Below are positions 16,086 to 24,209 of a stretch of DNA of 44,417 bases, one piece after another. The stretch's first letter is position 1. Each line of letters begins with the position of its first letter. The notes under the pieces were generated by a model. The model searched no databases. It was not told where the DNA came from and saw only the letters and a list, made by a program, of their open reading frames with translations. Source of the stretch: Neoroseomonas soli. Its GTDB lineage: Bacteria > Pseudomonadota > Alphaproteobacteria > Acetobacterales > Acetobacteraceae. The stretch spans positions 1 to 44,417 of the forward strand of contig NZ_JAAEDM010000036.1 of assembly GCF_018129065.1 (NCBI RefSeq). The letters run 5' to 3'. A program made the position numbers and the translations under genes.

Positions 16086-16823
16086 CTATCGCCCCAGATA
16101 CACCTCGATCACGCGCGGGTCGTTCTGCACGTGGTCGATGGAGCCTTCCGACAGCACGCTGCCCTCATGCAGCACCGTCACGCGGCGGCCGAGGGCGCGG
16201 ACGAATTCAAGGTCATGCTCGACGACGACGACGCTGCGCGGGCCGGCGATGCCAACGAGCATGGCGGCGGTGCGCTCCGTCTCGGCGTCGGTCATGCCGG
16301 CGACGGGCTCATCCACCAGCAGCAGTTCCGGGTCCTGCGCGAGCAGCATGCCGATCTCCAGCCATTGCCGCTGGCCATGGGAGAGGATGCCGGCCGGATC
16401 ATGCGCGCGAGCGAGCAGGCCGACCTCCTCCGTCACCCGCGCGATGCGGTCGCGCGCCTCGCCCGAGAGCCGCCACTTCACGCAGGCGATCGCGCCGCGC
16501 GGCGCCTTCAGCGCCAGTTCCAGGTTCTCGAAGACGGTCAGGTGGTCGAAGACCGTCGGCTTCTGGAACTTGCGGCCGATGCCGAGGGTGGCGATGGCGG
16601 GCTCGTCCAGCCGCGTGAGGTCGGCCTCCCCGAAGCGGACGGTGCCGGCGGTCGGTCGGGTCTTGCCGGTGATGACGTCCATCATCGTCGTCTTGCCCGC
16701 GCCATTCGGGCCGATGACGGCGCGCAGCTCGCCGGGCTCGACGATGAGGGAAAGATTGTTCAGCGCGCGGAAGCCATCGAAGACGACCGATACGCCGTCG
16801 AGGTAGAGCGCCCTGCCCTTCAT
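16086..16823 (-). CDS. urtD: Urea ABC transporter ATPase UrtD, 245 aa
   Basis: Second ATPase of the urea importer (LivG-like). Seen: Walker A GPNGAGKTT (38-46), MMDVITGKTRPTAG, the family QKPTVFDHLTVFENL, signature LSHGQRQWLEIGMLL and Walker B ELLLVDEPVAGMTDAE. The signature LSHGQ with the following W is characteristic of UrtD. ATG at 16823 overlaps the urtC stop (ATGA), giving a shorter protein than the open frame would allow and the normal family length. Confidence 0.95.
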   Translation of the reverse strand: MKGRALYLDGVSVVFDGFRALNNLSLIVEPGELRAVIGPNGAGKTTMMDVITGKTRPTAGTVRFGEADLTRLDEPAIATLGIGRKFQKPTVFDHLTVFENLELALKAPRGAIACVKWRLSGEARDRIARVTEEVGLLARAHDPAGILSHGQRQWLEIGMLLAQDPELLLVDEPVAGMTDAETERTAAMLVGIAGPRSVVVVEHDLEFVRALGRRVTVLHEGSVLSEGSIDHVQNDPRVIEVYLGR

Positions 16824-17923
16824 GGCGCCCTCCCCTTCCTCAGCCGGTCGAACACGCCGATCAGGCCGCGCGGCAGAAAGAGCGTGACCACCACGAAGAG
16901 CCCGCCGAGCGCGAAGAGCCAGAGGTCCGGCGCCGCCGAGGTCAGCCAGGTCTTCAGCGCATTCACCGAGAAGGCGCCGAGCACCGCGCCGACCAGCGTG
17001 CCACGCCCGCCGACCGCAACCCAGATGACGGCCTCGATCGAGTTTCCGGGGTTGAACTCGCCGGGATTGATGATGCCGACCTGCGGCACGTAGAGCGCAC
17101 CCGCGAGCCCCGCCAACATGGCCGAGAGCACGAAGGCGAACAGCTTGTGTCGCGCCGTGTCGTAGCCGAGGAAGCGTGCACGGCTTTCCGCGTCGCGGAT
17201 CGCCGTCAGCACCCGCCCGTACTTGGTGCGCGTCAGCACCGAGCAGATCAGGAAGGCAGCCACCAGCGCGACCAGGGAAGCATAGAACAGCGCCGCCCGC
17301 GCCCTCGGCGTGGCGAGCGGCATGCCGAGCAGTTCCTTGAAATCGGTGAAGCCGTTGTTGCCCCCGAACCCCATGTCGTTGCGGAAGAATGCCAGCATCA
17401 GCGCGTAGGTCATCGCCTGCGTCAGGATCGACAGGTACACCCCGGTGATGCGGCTGCGGAAGGCGAGGAACCCCACCACCAGCGCCAGGGCGCCCGGCAC
17501 CAGCAGCACCATCAGCGCCGCATAGGGGAAATACTCGAAGCCCCGCCAGAACCACGGCAACTGGGTGTAGCCGAGGAACACCATGAAATCCGGCAGCACC
17601 GGATGCCCATAGGCCCCGCGCGGCCCGATGAGACGCATCAGGTGCATCCCGATCGCATAGCCGCCAAGGGCGAAGAATGCCCCATGCCCCAGCGAGAGGA
17701 TCCCCGCATATCCCCAGGCGAGGTCGAGCGAGAGCGCGAGGATCGCGTAGCAGATCCACTTCCCCGTCACCGAGACGATGAAGTCGGAGACGTGCAGCGC
17801 ATGATCCGTGGGCAGAGCATTGAGCGCCGGCAGCAGCGCGAGAAGCCCCACGGCGGCGCCGAGCCCGGCCCGCATGCCGAGGCGAAGCCGCGATGGCGGC
17901 GGTGCGGAGAGCGCCAGGCTCAC
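16820..17923 (-). CDS. urtC: Urea ABC transporter permease UrtC, 367 aa
   Basis: Inner-membrane permease (LivM-like) forming the urea pore with UrtB. Eight or so hydrophobic helices; family motifs WGYAGILSLGHGAFFALGGY, RSRITGVYLSILTQAMTYAL and RFLGYDTARHKLFAFVLSA are visible. The GTG at 17923 overlaps the urtB stop as GTGA, and translation from it begins with a normal short N-terminus; the open frame upstream is the urtB region in another frame. Tight coupling on both sides (GTGA, ATGA) keeps subunits stoichiometric. Confidence 0.94.
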   Translation of the reverse strand: MSLALSAPPPSRLRLGMRAGLGAAVGLLALLPALNALPTDHALHVSDFIVSVTGKWICYAILALSLDLAWGYAGILSLGHGAFFALGGYAIGMHLMRLIGPRGAYGHPVLPDFMVFLGYTQLPWFWRGFEYFPYAALMVLLVPGALALVVGFLAFRSRITGVYLSILTQAMTYALMLAFFRNDMGFGGNNGFTDFKELLGMPLATPRARAALFYASLVALVAAFLICSVLTRTKYGRVLTAIRDAESRARFLGYDTARHKLFAFVLSAMLAGLAGALYVPQVGIINPGEFNPGNSIEAVIWVAVGGRGTLVGAVLGAFSVNALKTWLTSAAPDLWLFALGGLFVVVTLFLPRGLIGVFDRLRKGRAP

Positions 17924-19485
17924 TGTTCCGCCGCCCGGCCCCTGAGGGCAAAGAGGCCACGCGGCCGCCGCTGGATGAACAGCATGATGGCCACCAGCAC
18001 GAAGACCTTGGCCAGCACCACGCCGGCATAGGGTTCGAGCACCTTGTTGACGACGCCGAGGCTCATCGCGCCCACCAGCGTGCCCGCCAGCGAACCCACG
18101 CCCCCGAAGACCACCACCATGAAGCTGTCGATGATGTAGCCGCTGCCAAGGTTGGGGCTCACATTGTCGATCTGGCTCAGCGCCACGCCCGCGATGCCGG
18201 CGATGCCGGAGCCGAAGGCGAAGGTGAAGGCATCGACGCGCCCGGTGCGAATACCCATCGCCGCCGCGATGCGCCGGTTCTGCGTTACGGCACGCATCTC
18301 CAGCCCGAAGCGCGTCAGGTGGATGGCCGCCACCGTCAGGCCCAGGACGAGCAGCGAGAAGACCAGGATCCACAGCCGGTTCTGCGTGACCGTCACGCCG
18401 AAAGCGAGTTCGAGCGTGCCCTGCATCCAGGGCGGGCTGGTCACCTCCCGGTTCTGCGCACCGAAGCCGAGGCGCACCGCCTGCTGGATCATCATGCCGA
18501 CGCCGAAGGTCAGCAGCAGTGTCTCGAGGGGCCGTCCGTAGAGGTGGCGGATCAGGCCGCGTTCCAGCACCGCCCCGCAGGCGGCGGCCACCAGGAAAGC
18601 CGCCGGCACGGAGAGCGGCAGCGACCAGGGCGCGAGCGCCGGAATGCCGCGCAATGCCTCCTGCATCACGAAGGTGGTGTAGGCGCCGAGCATGACGAAC
18701 TCGCCATGCGCCATGTTGATCACACCCATGACGCCGAAGGTCACGGCCAGGCCAAGCGCGGCCAGCAACAGCACGGAGCCGAGCGAGAGTCCCTGGAAGA
18801 AGGTTTCCGCCGCATGGCGAATGGCGAGCCGGCGGTCGATCGCGGTGACGGCCGCGTCGATCTCGGCCGCAAGCGCCGGGGCGGCGGCGCGGGATTCGAG
18901 CAGCACGGCGCGCGCCTCGGTCGAGGCGGAGGCCCCGAGTTCAGCGATGCCCGCCCGCTTCGCCGCCTCGTCCCCCGCGGCCAGGCGCGAGGCGGCAAGG
19001 GCGAGTTCCATCCTCTCGCGGATGCGCGCGACATTCTCACGGGCCAGCGCCGCCTCAAGGAGCGGGATGTTCTCGGCGGCACGGCTGCGGAACACCGCCT
19101 CGGCCGCCGCCAGGCGTTCGGCCTGGTCCGGGGAGACCAGCGAGAGCCGCCCGAGGGCTCCGCGAAGCGCCGCCCGGACGCGGTTGTTGATGCGCACCGG
19201 CTCGGCGCCGGAGATCTCGGCTGCGGCGCCCGTCAGGGCGAAGGTATTGCGATCGCCCTCCCGCACCAGCAGCGCGCCATCGCCGGCGCGCAACAACCGG
19301 CCGTCGGACAGGGCGCGCAGGATCGGCACGGCGCGCGGGTCGCCCAGCATGCCGAGCCGTTCGGCCGCCTCCGCCTGCTGGGCAAAGCCGCCGCCGAGGC
19401 CGGCCAGCGCCGCCTCGAAGGCGTCCTGCGCATGCCCGGCAAGGGGCGCGAGCAGGACCAGCAGGAGGATGGCGATGCGCCGCAT
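17920..19485 (-). CDS. urtB: Urea ABC transporter permease UrtB, 521 aa
   Basis: LivH-like permease with the long N-terminal extension typical of UrtB. Residues 1-20 are a signal/membrane segment (MRRIAILLLVLLAPLAGHA); residues about 20-235 are a hydrophilic helical, presumably periplasmic domain; the permease begins with FFQGLSLGSVLLLAALGLAVTFGVMGVINMAHGEF, the family hallmark. VVVFGGVGSLAGTLVGA near the end is also typical. The ATG at 19485 lies 7 nt after the urtA stop; no better start is seen downstream and upstream sequence belongs to urtA. Confidence 0.94.
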   Translation of the reverse strand: MRRIAILLLVLLAPLAGHAQDAFEAALAGLGGGFAQQAEAAERLGMLGDPRAVPILRALSDGRLLRAGDGALLVREGDRNTFALTGAAAEISGAEPVRINNRVRAALRGALGRLSLVSPDQAERLAAAEAVFRSRAAENIPLLEAALARENVARIRERMELALAASRLAAGDEAAKRAGIAELGASASTEARAVLLESRAAAPALAAEIDAAVTAIDRRLAIRHAAETFFQGLSLGSVLLLAALGLAVTFGVMGVINMAHGEFVMLGAYTTFVMQEALRGIPALAPWSLPLSVPAAFLVAAACGAVLERGLIRHLYGRPLETLLLTFGVGMMIQQAVRLGFGAQNREVTSPPWMQGTLELAFGVTVTQNRLWILVFSLLVLGLTVAAIHLTRFGLEMRAVTQNRRIAAAMGIRTGRVDAFTFAFGSGIAGIAGVALSQIDNVSPNLGSGYIIDSFMVVVFGGVGSLAGTLVGAMSLGVVNKVLEPYAGVVLAKVFVLVAIMLFIQRRPRGLFALRGRAAEQ

Positions 19486-19492
19486 CGGTTCG

Positions 19493-20734
19493 TCAGCCGC
19501 GGCGGCGATTGGCGTTCTCCGGGATGAACTGGGACCAGTTCTCGGCGGGGACCGCGTTCTGCGTCTTCCACACGATATTGAACTGCCCATCCGCCTGGAC
19601 CTCGCCGATCATCACCGGCTTGGAGAGGTGGTGATTGGGCAGCATCTCCTCCGTGTAGCCGGCGGGCGCGTCGAACTTCTGGCCGATCACCGCCGTGCGC
19701 ACCGCGTCCACCGCGGTGGTGCCGGCCTGGGCCACGGCCTGCGCCCACATGCTGAAGCCGGTGTAGGTGGCCTCCATCGGGTCGTTGGTGACGCGGCGCG
19801 GATTGCGGATGTATGCACGCCACAGTTCGAGGAAGCGCGTATTCGCCGGCGACTGCACCGACATGAAGTAGTTCCAGGCGGCAAGGTGGCCGACCAATGG
19901 GCGCGTATCGATGCCGGCGAGTTCCTCCTCGCCCACCGAGAAGGCGACGCAGGGGATCTCCTCAGCCTTGATGCCCTGGTTGCCGAGTTCGCGGTAGAAA
20001 GGAATGTTCGCGTCGCCGTTGATGGTCGAGACGATGGCAGTCTTCTTGCCCTCGGCCGCGAAGCGCTTCACGCGCGCGACGATGCCCTGCCAGTCGGAAT
20101 GCCCGAAGGGGGTGTATTCCTCCATGATGTCGGCATCGGCGATGCCCTTGGAGTTCAGGAAGCCGCGCAGGATGCGGTTGGTGGTACGCGGATAGACGTA
20201 GTCCGTGCCGAGCAGCGCGATGCGCTTGGCGTCGCCGCCATCGGCCGACATCAGGTATTCCACGGCAGGGATCGCCTGCTGGTTCGGCGCGGCGCCGGTG
20301 TAGAAGATGTTGCGGCTCTCTTCCTCGCCCTCGTACTGGACAGGGTAGAAGAGCATTCCGTTCAGCTCCTCGAAGACCGGGAGCACGGACTTGCGGGACA
20401 CCGAGGTCCAGCACCCGAAGGTCACGTCCACCTTGTGGACCTGCAAGAGTTCACGCGCCTTTTCCGCGAAGAGCGGCCAGTTGGAGGCCGGATCGACCAC
20501 CACCGCCTCGAGACGCCGGCCGAGCAGGCCACCGCGGCTGTTCTGGTACTCGACCATCATCAGCACCGTGTCGCGCAGCGCCGTCTCGCTGATCGCCATT
20601 GTGCCGGACAATGAGTGCAGCACACCGATCCTGATCGGCGCCGACTGCGCCATCGAGGGCCGGATGGAGGGAGCGGCAAGCAGGGCGCCCGTGCCGGCCA
20701 GCACGCTGCGCCGGGTGATGAGGGTCTTGGTCAA
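19493..20734 (-). CDS. urtA: Urea ABC transporter substrate-binding protein UrtA, 413 aa
   Basis: Periplasmic urea receptor. The export signal has a twin-arginine look (TRRSVLAGTGALLAAP), then the mature protein starts APIRIGVLHSLSGTMAISE, the UrtA opening. Other family stretches: RGGLLGRRLEAVVVDPASNWPLFAEKA, GMLFYPVQYEGEEES, LGTDYVYPRTTNRILR, and a C-terminus PVMIGEVQADGQFNIVW. The start is a TTG at 20734, placed by a strong GAGGAGG about 7 nt before it and by the signal peptide immediately after; no ATG or GTG fits. First gene of urtABCDE, about 57 nt downstream of a predicted sigma-54 start site. Confidence 0.95.
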   Translation of the reverse strand: MTKTLITRRSVLAGTGALLAAPSIRPSMAQSAPIRIGVLHSLSGTMAISETALRDTVLMMVEYQNSRGGLLGRRLEAVVVDPASNWPLFAEKARELLQVHKVDVTFGCWTSVSRKSVLPVFEELNGMLFYPVQYEGEEESRNIFYTGAAPNQQAIPAVEYLMSADGGDAKRIALLGTDYVYPRTTNRILRGFLNSKGIADADIMEEYTPFGHSDWQGIVARVKRFAAEGKKTAIVSTINGDANIPFYRELGNQGIKAEEIPCVAFSVGEEELAGIDTRPLVGHLAAWNYFMSVQSPANTRFLELWRAYIRNPRRVTNDPMEATYTGFSMWAQAVAQAGTTAVDAVRTAVIGQKFDAPAGYTEEMLPNHHLSKPVMIGEVQADGQFNIVWKTQNAVPAENWSQFIPENANRRRG

Positions 20735-20801
20735 GGGTTGGCCTCCTCGCGGGAGGACGCTCCGACCCGATTGGCGGCTTCGTCTCCCGGGGGTTCCCGA
20801 C

Positions 20802-20817
20802 TGCGAAATCCGTGCCA
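20802..20817 (-). promoter_or_regulatory. Sigma-54 (-24/-12) promoter candidate for urtABCDE
   Basis: On the minus strand the sequence reads TGGCACG-GATT-TCGCA. Against TGGCACG-N4-TTGCA the only mismatch is C for the second T of the -12 element, and the GG and GC dinucleotides have the required spacing. It predicts a transcript start near 20791, leaving ~57 nt of leader. Urea transport under NtrC/sigma-54 control is biologically expected. An inverted repeat at 20933-20953 lies about 120-130 bp upstream. Confidence 0.65.
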
Positions 20818-20932
20818 GCGAAAACGGTGCGCAATGCGGCGTATCGCGGGAAACGCCCGCCCAAAATGCAGTCACTTCGCCGTCCGTTTCGGCAGATGAC
20901 GGCGGCGTCACCCGCCTCCGGCCTCCGATCGG

Positions 20933-20953
20933 GGCACCCGCCCCGTGGGTGCC
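20933..20953. promoter_or_regulatory. Dyad GGCACCC-N7-GGGTGCC in the urtA/importer spacer
   Basis: Perfect 7-bp inverted repeat around a 7-nt spacer. Arms resemble NtrC half-sites (GCACC/GGTGC) but the central spacing is 4 nt longer than the usual site, so NtrC binding is uncertain. It could equally be another regulator's operator. Confidence 0.3.
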
Positions 20954-21009
20954 GGAACGGGTGTGACGTATTGATGACCATCTGATGACATTCGCCGCAT
21001 TCTGTCCTA

Positions 21010-21021
21010 CTGACCGGTCAG
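21010..21021. promoter_or_regulatory. Perfect palindrome CTGACCGGTCAG, operator candidate
   Basis: 12-bp exact palindrome 45 bp before the start of the first substrate-binding-protein gene. Such half-sites (TGACC/GGTCA) are typical of TetR-family operators, which is only suggestive because no regulator gene adjoins. Confidence 0.4.
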
Positions 21022-21066
21022 CGCCGCTGCTTCGCGAATGCCGGCGCATCGAGCAGGGGGGCACGC

Positions 21067-22101
21067 ATGAGAACGGCACGCTGGACCGCGGCGATCGCCC
21101 TGGCGGGCATGCTGGGTGTCGATGCGGCGCCCGCCGCGGCACAGGGCACGCTCAACCTCTACTGCTCCGTGCAGATCGAGTGGTGCCAGGCCATCGCCAA
21201 CAACTTCCAGCGTGACAGCGGCATCCGCGTGAACATGACTCAGCGCGGCTCGGGCGAGACGCTCGCAGCGATCCGCGCCGAGGGACAGAACCCGCGAGGC
21301 GACGTGTGGTTCGGTGGCACCGGCGACCCCCACCTCGCGGCCGGGGAGGAGAACCTCACCCAGGCCTATGAAAGCCCCAACCGCACGCAATTGCATGACT
21401 GGGCACTGCGCCAGTGGGAGCAGTCCGGCCGGCGCGCCGTCGGCGTCTACGCGGGTGCGGTCGGCTTCGGCTACAATACGGAATTGCTGGCGCGAAAGGG
21501 CATCGAGCCGCCGCGCTGCTGGGCCGACCTGGTGCAGCCGCGCTTCCGCGGCGAGATCCAGGTGGCCAACCCGAATTCCTCCGGCACCGCCTACGTCATC
21601 ATCGCGACGTTGGTGCAGCTGATGGGCGAGGATCAGGCCTTCGCCTACATGCGCCAGCTTCACCCCAACATCAATTCCTATGCCCGCTCCGGCACCGGCC
21701 CGATCAAGGCAGTCGCGCGCGGGGAGACCGGCGTCTCGCTCTCCTTCGTCCATGACGCGGTGACGGAACGCAATGCCGGCTTCCCCGTCGCCTACACCAC
21801 GCCCTGCGAGGGCACGGGCTACGAGATCGGCTCGATGTCCATCATCCGCGGCGCCCGCAACGTGAACCAGGCGCGGCGCTTCTACGACTGGGCGCTGACC
21901 GAGCCGGCCCAGCGCCTCGGCTTCGAGGCAGGCGGGCAGTTGCAGACACCGGCGAACCGCTCGGCCCCGCTGCCGCCGAACGCGCCGGACCTCTCGCAGA
22001 TCCGCCTCATCGAATACGACTTCGCGAAATATGGACGCGCCGCAGAGCGCCGCCGGCTGATCGAGCGCTGGGACCGCGAGGTCGGCTCCCTGCCCCGCTG
22101 A
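21067..22101 (+). CDS. Afu/Fbp-type ABC substrate-binding protein 1, 344 aa
   Basis: Periplasmic binding protein of the iron(III)/organophosphate-type (class feeding FbpB/AfuB permeases). Signal peptide residues 1-26 ending AAAQG; mature start TLNLYCSVQIEWCQAIANNF, with Cys33 and Cys40; hinge region FGYNTELLARKG; ligand-site-like NPNSSGTAY (168-176) and YARSGTGPI; C-terminal EIGSMSIIRGARN. A second Cys pair is Cys151 and Cys247. Database annotation would call it an iron ABC transporter component; the SSGTAY loop also occurs in phosphonate and sugar-phosphate binders (PhnS, AfuA), so the ligand is open. First of three tandem paralogues (next starts 26 nt after its stop). Confidence 0.85.
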   Translation: MRTARWTAAIALAGMLGVDAAPAAAQGTLNLYCSVQIEWCQAIANNFQRDSGIRVNMTQRGSGETLAAIRAEGQNPRGDVWFGGTGDPHLAAGEENLTQAYESPNRTQLHDWALRQWEQSGRRAVGVYAGAVGFGYNTELLARKGIEPPRCWADLVQPRFRGEIQVANPNSSGTAYVIIATLVQLMGEDQAFAYMRQLHPNINSYARSGTGPIKAVARGETGVSLSFVHDAVTERNAGFPVAYTTPCEGTGYEIGSMSIIRGARNVNQARRFYDWALTEPAQRLGFEAGGQLQTPANRSAPLPPNAPDLSQIRLIEYDFAKYGRAAERRRLIERWDREVGSLPR

Positions 22102-22127
22102 CCGTCATCGCACCGGAGGGCGTCCCG

Positions 22128-23150
22128 ATGTCGCTTCGCAGCCTCGCCGTCGCCGCGGCCTTCTCCCTCGCCTTCGCGGGGAATGCCGCAGCGCAGGGCA
22201 GCCTCAACATGCTTTGTGCCCCGCAGGCCGACTGGTGCGAGGCGATCGCCACGGCCTTCCAGCGCGAGACCGGCGTGCGCGTGTCCATGTCGCGCAAATC
22301 CGCCGGGGAGATCCTGGCGCAGATCCGTGCCGAGGCACAGAACCCGCGCACCGATGTGTGGTTCGGCGGCTCGGCCGAGACGCATATCTCCGCCGCCGAG
22401 GCCAATCTCCTGCAGCCCTACACCTCGCCCAACATGTCCGGGCTGCACGAGTGGGCGCAGAATGTGCACCGCATCACCGAGGGGCGTTGCGTCGGCGTCT
22501 CCTCCGGCGCCATCGGCATCGCCTGGAACCGCGAGTTGATGGCGCGCAAGGCCCTGCCCATCCCGCGGTCCTGGGCGGACCTGCTGAACCCCGCCTATCG
22601 CGGGGAGATCCAGCTGCCGAACCCGAATTCCTCCGGCACTGCCTACACCATCATCGCGGGCCTGGTGCAGTTGTGGGACGAGGACCGCGCCTTCGACTAC
22701 CTGAAGCGCCTGCATGCGAACGTGAACGCCTACACCCGCTCCGGCGCAGCGCCGATGCAGGCCGTGGCGCGGGGGGAGACGGGGCTCGCCGTCTCCTTCA
22801 ACATGGAGGTCACCTCCATGATGCAGGCCGGCTTCCCGATCGAGATCGGGTATCCGGAAGAAGGCACCTCCTACGAGGTGGCCTGCATGTCGATCATCCG
22901 CGGCGCGCGGAACGCGAACCAGGCGCGTCGCTTCTATGACTGGTACCTGACGCCCGCGGCGATGGACATCGGCCCGCGGGTGAACCAATGGCACGTCCCG
23001 GCGCATCGCGGCGCGGCACCGGACCCGCGCATCCCGGACCTCTCGCAGATCCGGCTGGTGAACTACGATTTCGCGGCCTTCGGGAACGCGGCGACGCGTC
23101 GCCGGATCCTGGAGCGCTGGGACCGGGAGATCGGCTCCCTGCCGCGCTGA
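22128..23150 (+). CDS. Afu/Fbp-type ABC substrate-binding protein 2, 340 aa
   Basis: Paralogue of the flanking two genes with the same architecture: signal peptide to AAAQG, mature start SLNMLCAPQADWCEAIATAF (Cys30, Cys37), NPNSSGTAY at 165-173, YTRSGAAPM. It is the most diverged of the three: it lacks the Cys equivalents of 151/247 in paralogue 1 (reading RSWADL and PEEGTSYE) and instead has Cys121 (GRCVGV) and Cys253 (VACMSIIRG). It also differs in hinge residues (IAWNRELMARKAL) and in the helix after the hinge. Ribosome-binding site GGAGGG about 8-13 nt before ATG 22128. Probably recognises a different, related ligand. Confidence 0.85.
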   Translation: MSLRSLAVAAAFSLAFAGNAAAQGSLNMLCAPQADWCEAIATAFQRETGVRVSMSRKSAGEILAQIRAEAQNPRTDVWFGGSAETHISAAEANLLQPYTSPNMSGLHEWAQNVHRITEGRCVGVSSGAIGIAWNRELMARKALPIPRSWADLLNPAYRGEIQLPNPNSSGTAYTIIAGLVQLWDEDRAFDYLKRLHANVNAYTRSGAAPMQAVARGETGLAVSFNMEVTSMMQAGFPIEIGYPEEGTSYEVACMSIIRGARNANQARRFYDWYLTPAAMDIGPRVNQWHVPAHRGAAPDPRIPDLSQIRLVNYDFAAFGNAATRRRILERWDREIGSLPR

Positions 23151-23177
23151 CAACGACAACAAGACCGGGAAGAAGAC

Positions 23178-24200
23178 ATGACCACGCGTATCCTCGCCGC
23201 GGCAGCGCTGGCGATGCTGCCGGCACTGCCGGCTGCCGCCCAGGGACAGCTCAACCTCTACTGTTCCGCCACCATCGAATGGTGCCAGCCGATCGCGCGC
23301 GGCTTCGAGCGCGAGACGGGGATCCGCGTCGTCCTCTCGCAGAAATCCACCGGCGAGATGCTGGCGCAGCTGCGCGCCGAAGCCCGCAACCCGCGCGGCG
23401 ACGTGTGGTGGGGCGGCACCGGCGACCCGCATGTCGCCGCCGGCGAGGAAGGCCTGACCCAGGCCCATGAAAGCCCGCGCATCGCCGAGCTGTATGACTG
23501 GGCCCAGGCGCAGTGGCGCCAGACCCAGGGCCGCACGGTCGGCGTCTATGCCTCCGTGCTCGGCTTCGGCTTCAACACCGAACTGGTCGCGCGGCGGAAC
23601 CTGCCCGCGCCGCGCTGCTGGGCGGACCTGCTGAATCCGACCTACCGCGGCGAGATCCAGATGGCGAACCCGAACTCCTCGGGCACGGCCTACATCGTCA
23701 TCGCGACGCTGGTGCAGATGATGGGCGAGGAGCCCGCCTTCGAATACCTCAAGCAGTTGCACGGCAGCATCAACTCCTATCCGCGCAGCGGCACCGCGCC
23801 GATCAATGCGGTGGCGCGCGGGGAGACGGCGCTGTCCATTTCCTTCGTCCACAATGCGGCCGAGGAAGCCGCGGCGGGATTCCCGGTCGGCCACGCCGTC
23901 CCCTGCGAGGGCACGGGCTACGAGATCGGGTCCATGTCGATCATTCGCGGCGCGCGGAACCTGCCGAACGCGCAGCGCTTCTACCACTGGGCGCTGTCCG
24001 CCGAAGCCCAGATCACGGCGAGCCGGGAAGCGCGGAAGCTGCAGACCATGGCGAACCGCAACGTACCGCTGACCGAGGGTGCGCCCAACATGGCGACCGC
24101 GCGCATCATCGATTACGATAACGCCCGCTTCGGCGCGAGCGCGGAGCGCCGCCGCCTTCTCGGGCGCTGGGACCGCGAGATCAGCGCCCTGCCGCGCTGA
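23178..24200 (+). CDS. Afu/Fbp-type ABC substrate-binding protein 3, 340 aa
   Basis: Third paralogue, closer by eye to paralogue 1: signal peptide to AAAQG, QLNLYCSATIEWCQPIARGF (Cys29, Cys36), CWADLLNPTYRGEIQMANP (Cys147), NPNSSGTAY, YPRSGTAPI, PCEGTGYEIGSMSIIRG (Cys243). C-terminus RRRLLGRWDREISALPR matches the ends of the other two. GGGAAGAAG precedes the ATG at 23178; the permease starts 9 nt after its stop, indicating one operon. Ligand undetermined (ferric iron or a phosphorylated small molecule). Confidence 0.85.
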   Translation: MTTRILAAAALAMLPALPAAAQGQLNLYCSATIEWCQPIARGFERETGIRVVLSQKSTGEMLAQLRAEARNPRGDVWWGGTGDPHVAAGEEGLTQAHESPRIAELYDWAQAQWRQTQGRTVGVYASVLGFGFNTELVARRNLPAPRCWADLLNPTYRGEIQMANPNSSGTAYIVIATLVQMMGEEPAFEYLKQLHGSINSYPRSGTAPINAVARGETALSISFVHNAAEEAAAGFPVGHAVPCEGTGYEIGSMSIIRGARNLPNAQRFYHWALSAEAQITASREARKLQTMANRNVPLTEGAPNMATARIIDYDNARFGASAERRRLLGRWDREISALPR

Positions 24201-24209
24201 ACCGCCGTC

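Larger units (their letters stand above)
20735..21066. other. Divergent regulatory spacer urtA / importer operon
   Basis: 332 bp without a gene. It holds the sigma-54 candidate for urtA, the 20933-20953 dyad, an A+T-richer patch with two TGATGAC copies (about 20971-20990) that may contain the promoter of the importer operon, and a perfect 12-bp palindrome at 21010-21021. Confidence 0.6.

Noticed and set aside
17893..20614. Long plus-strand open frames opposite urtA-urtC
   Set aside because: They mirror the urt genes in the complementary frame and contain no recognisable domain or plausible start region.
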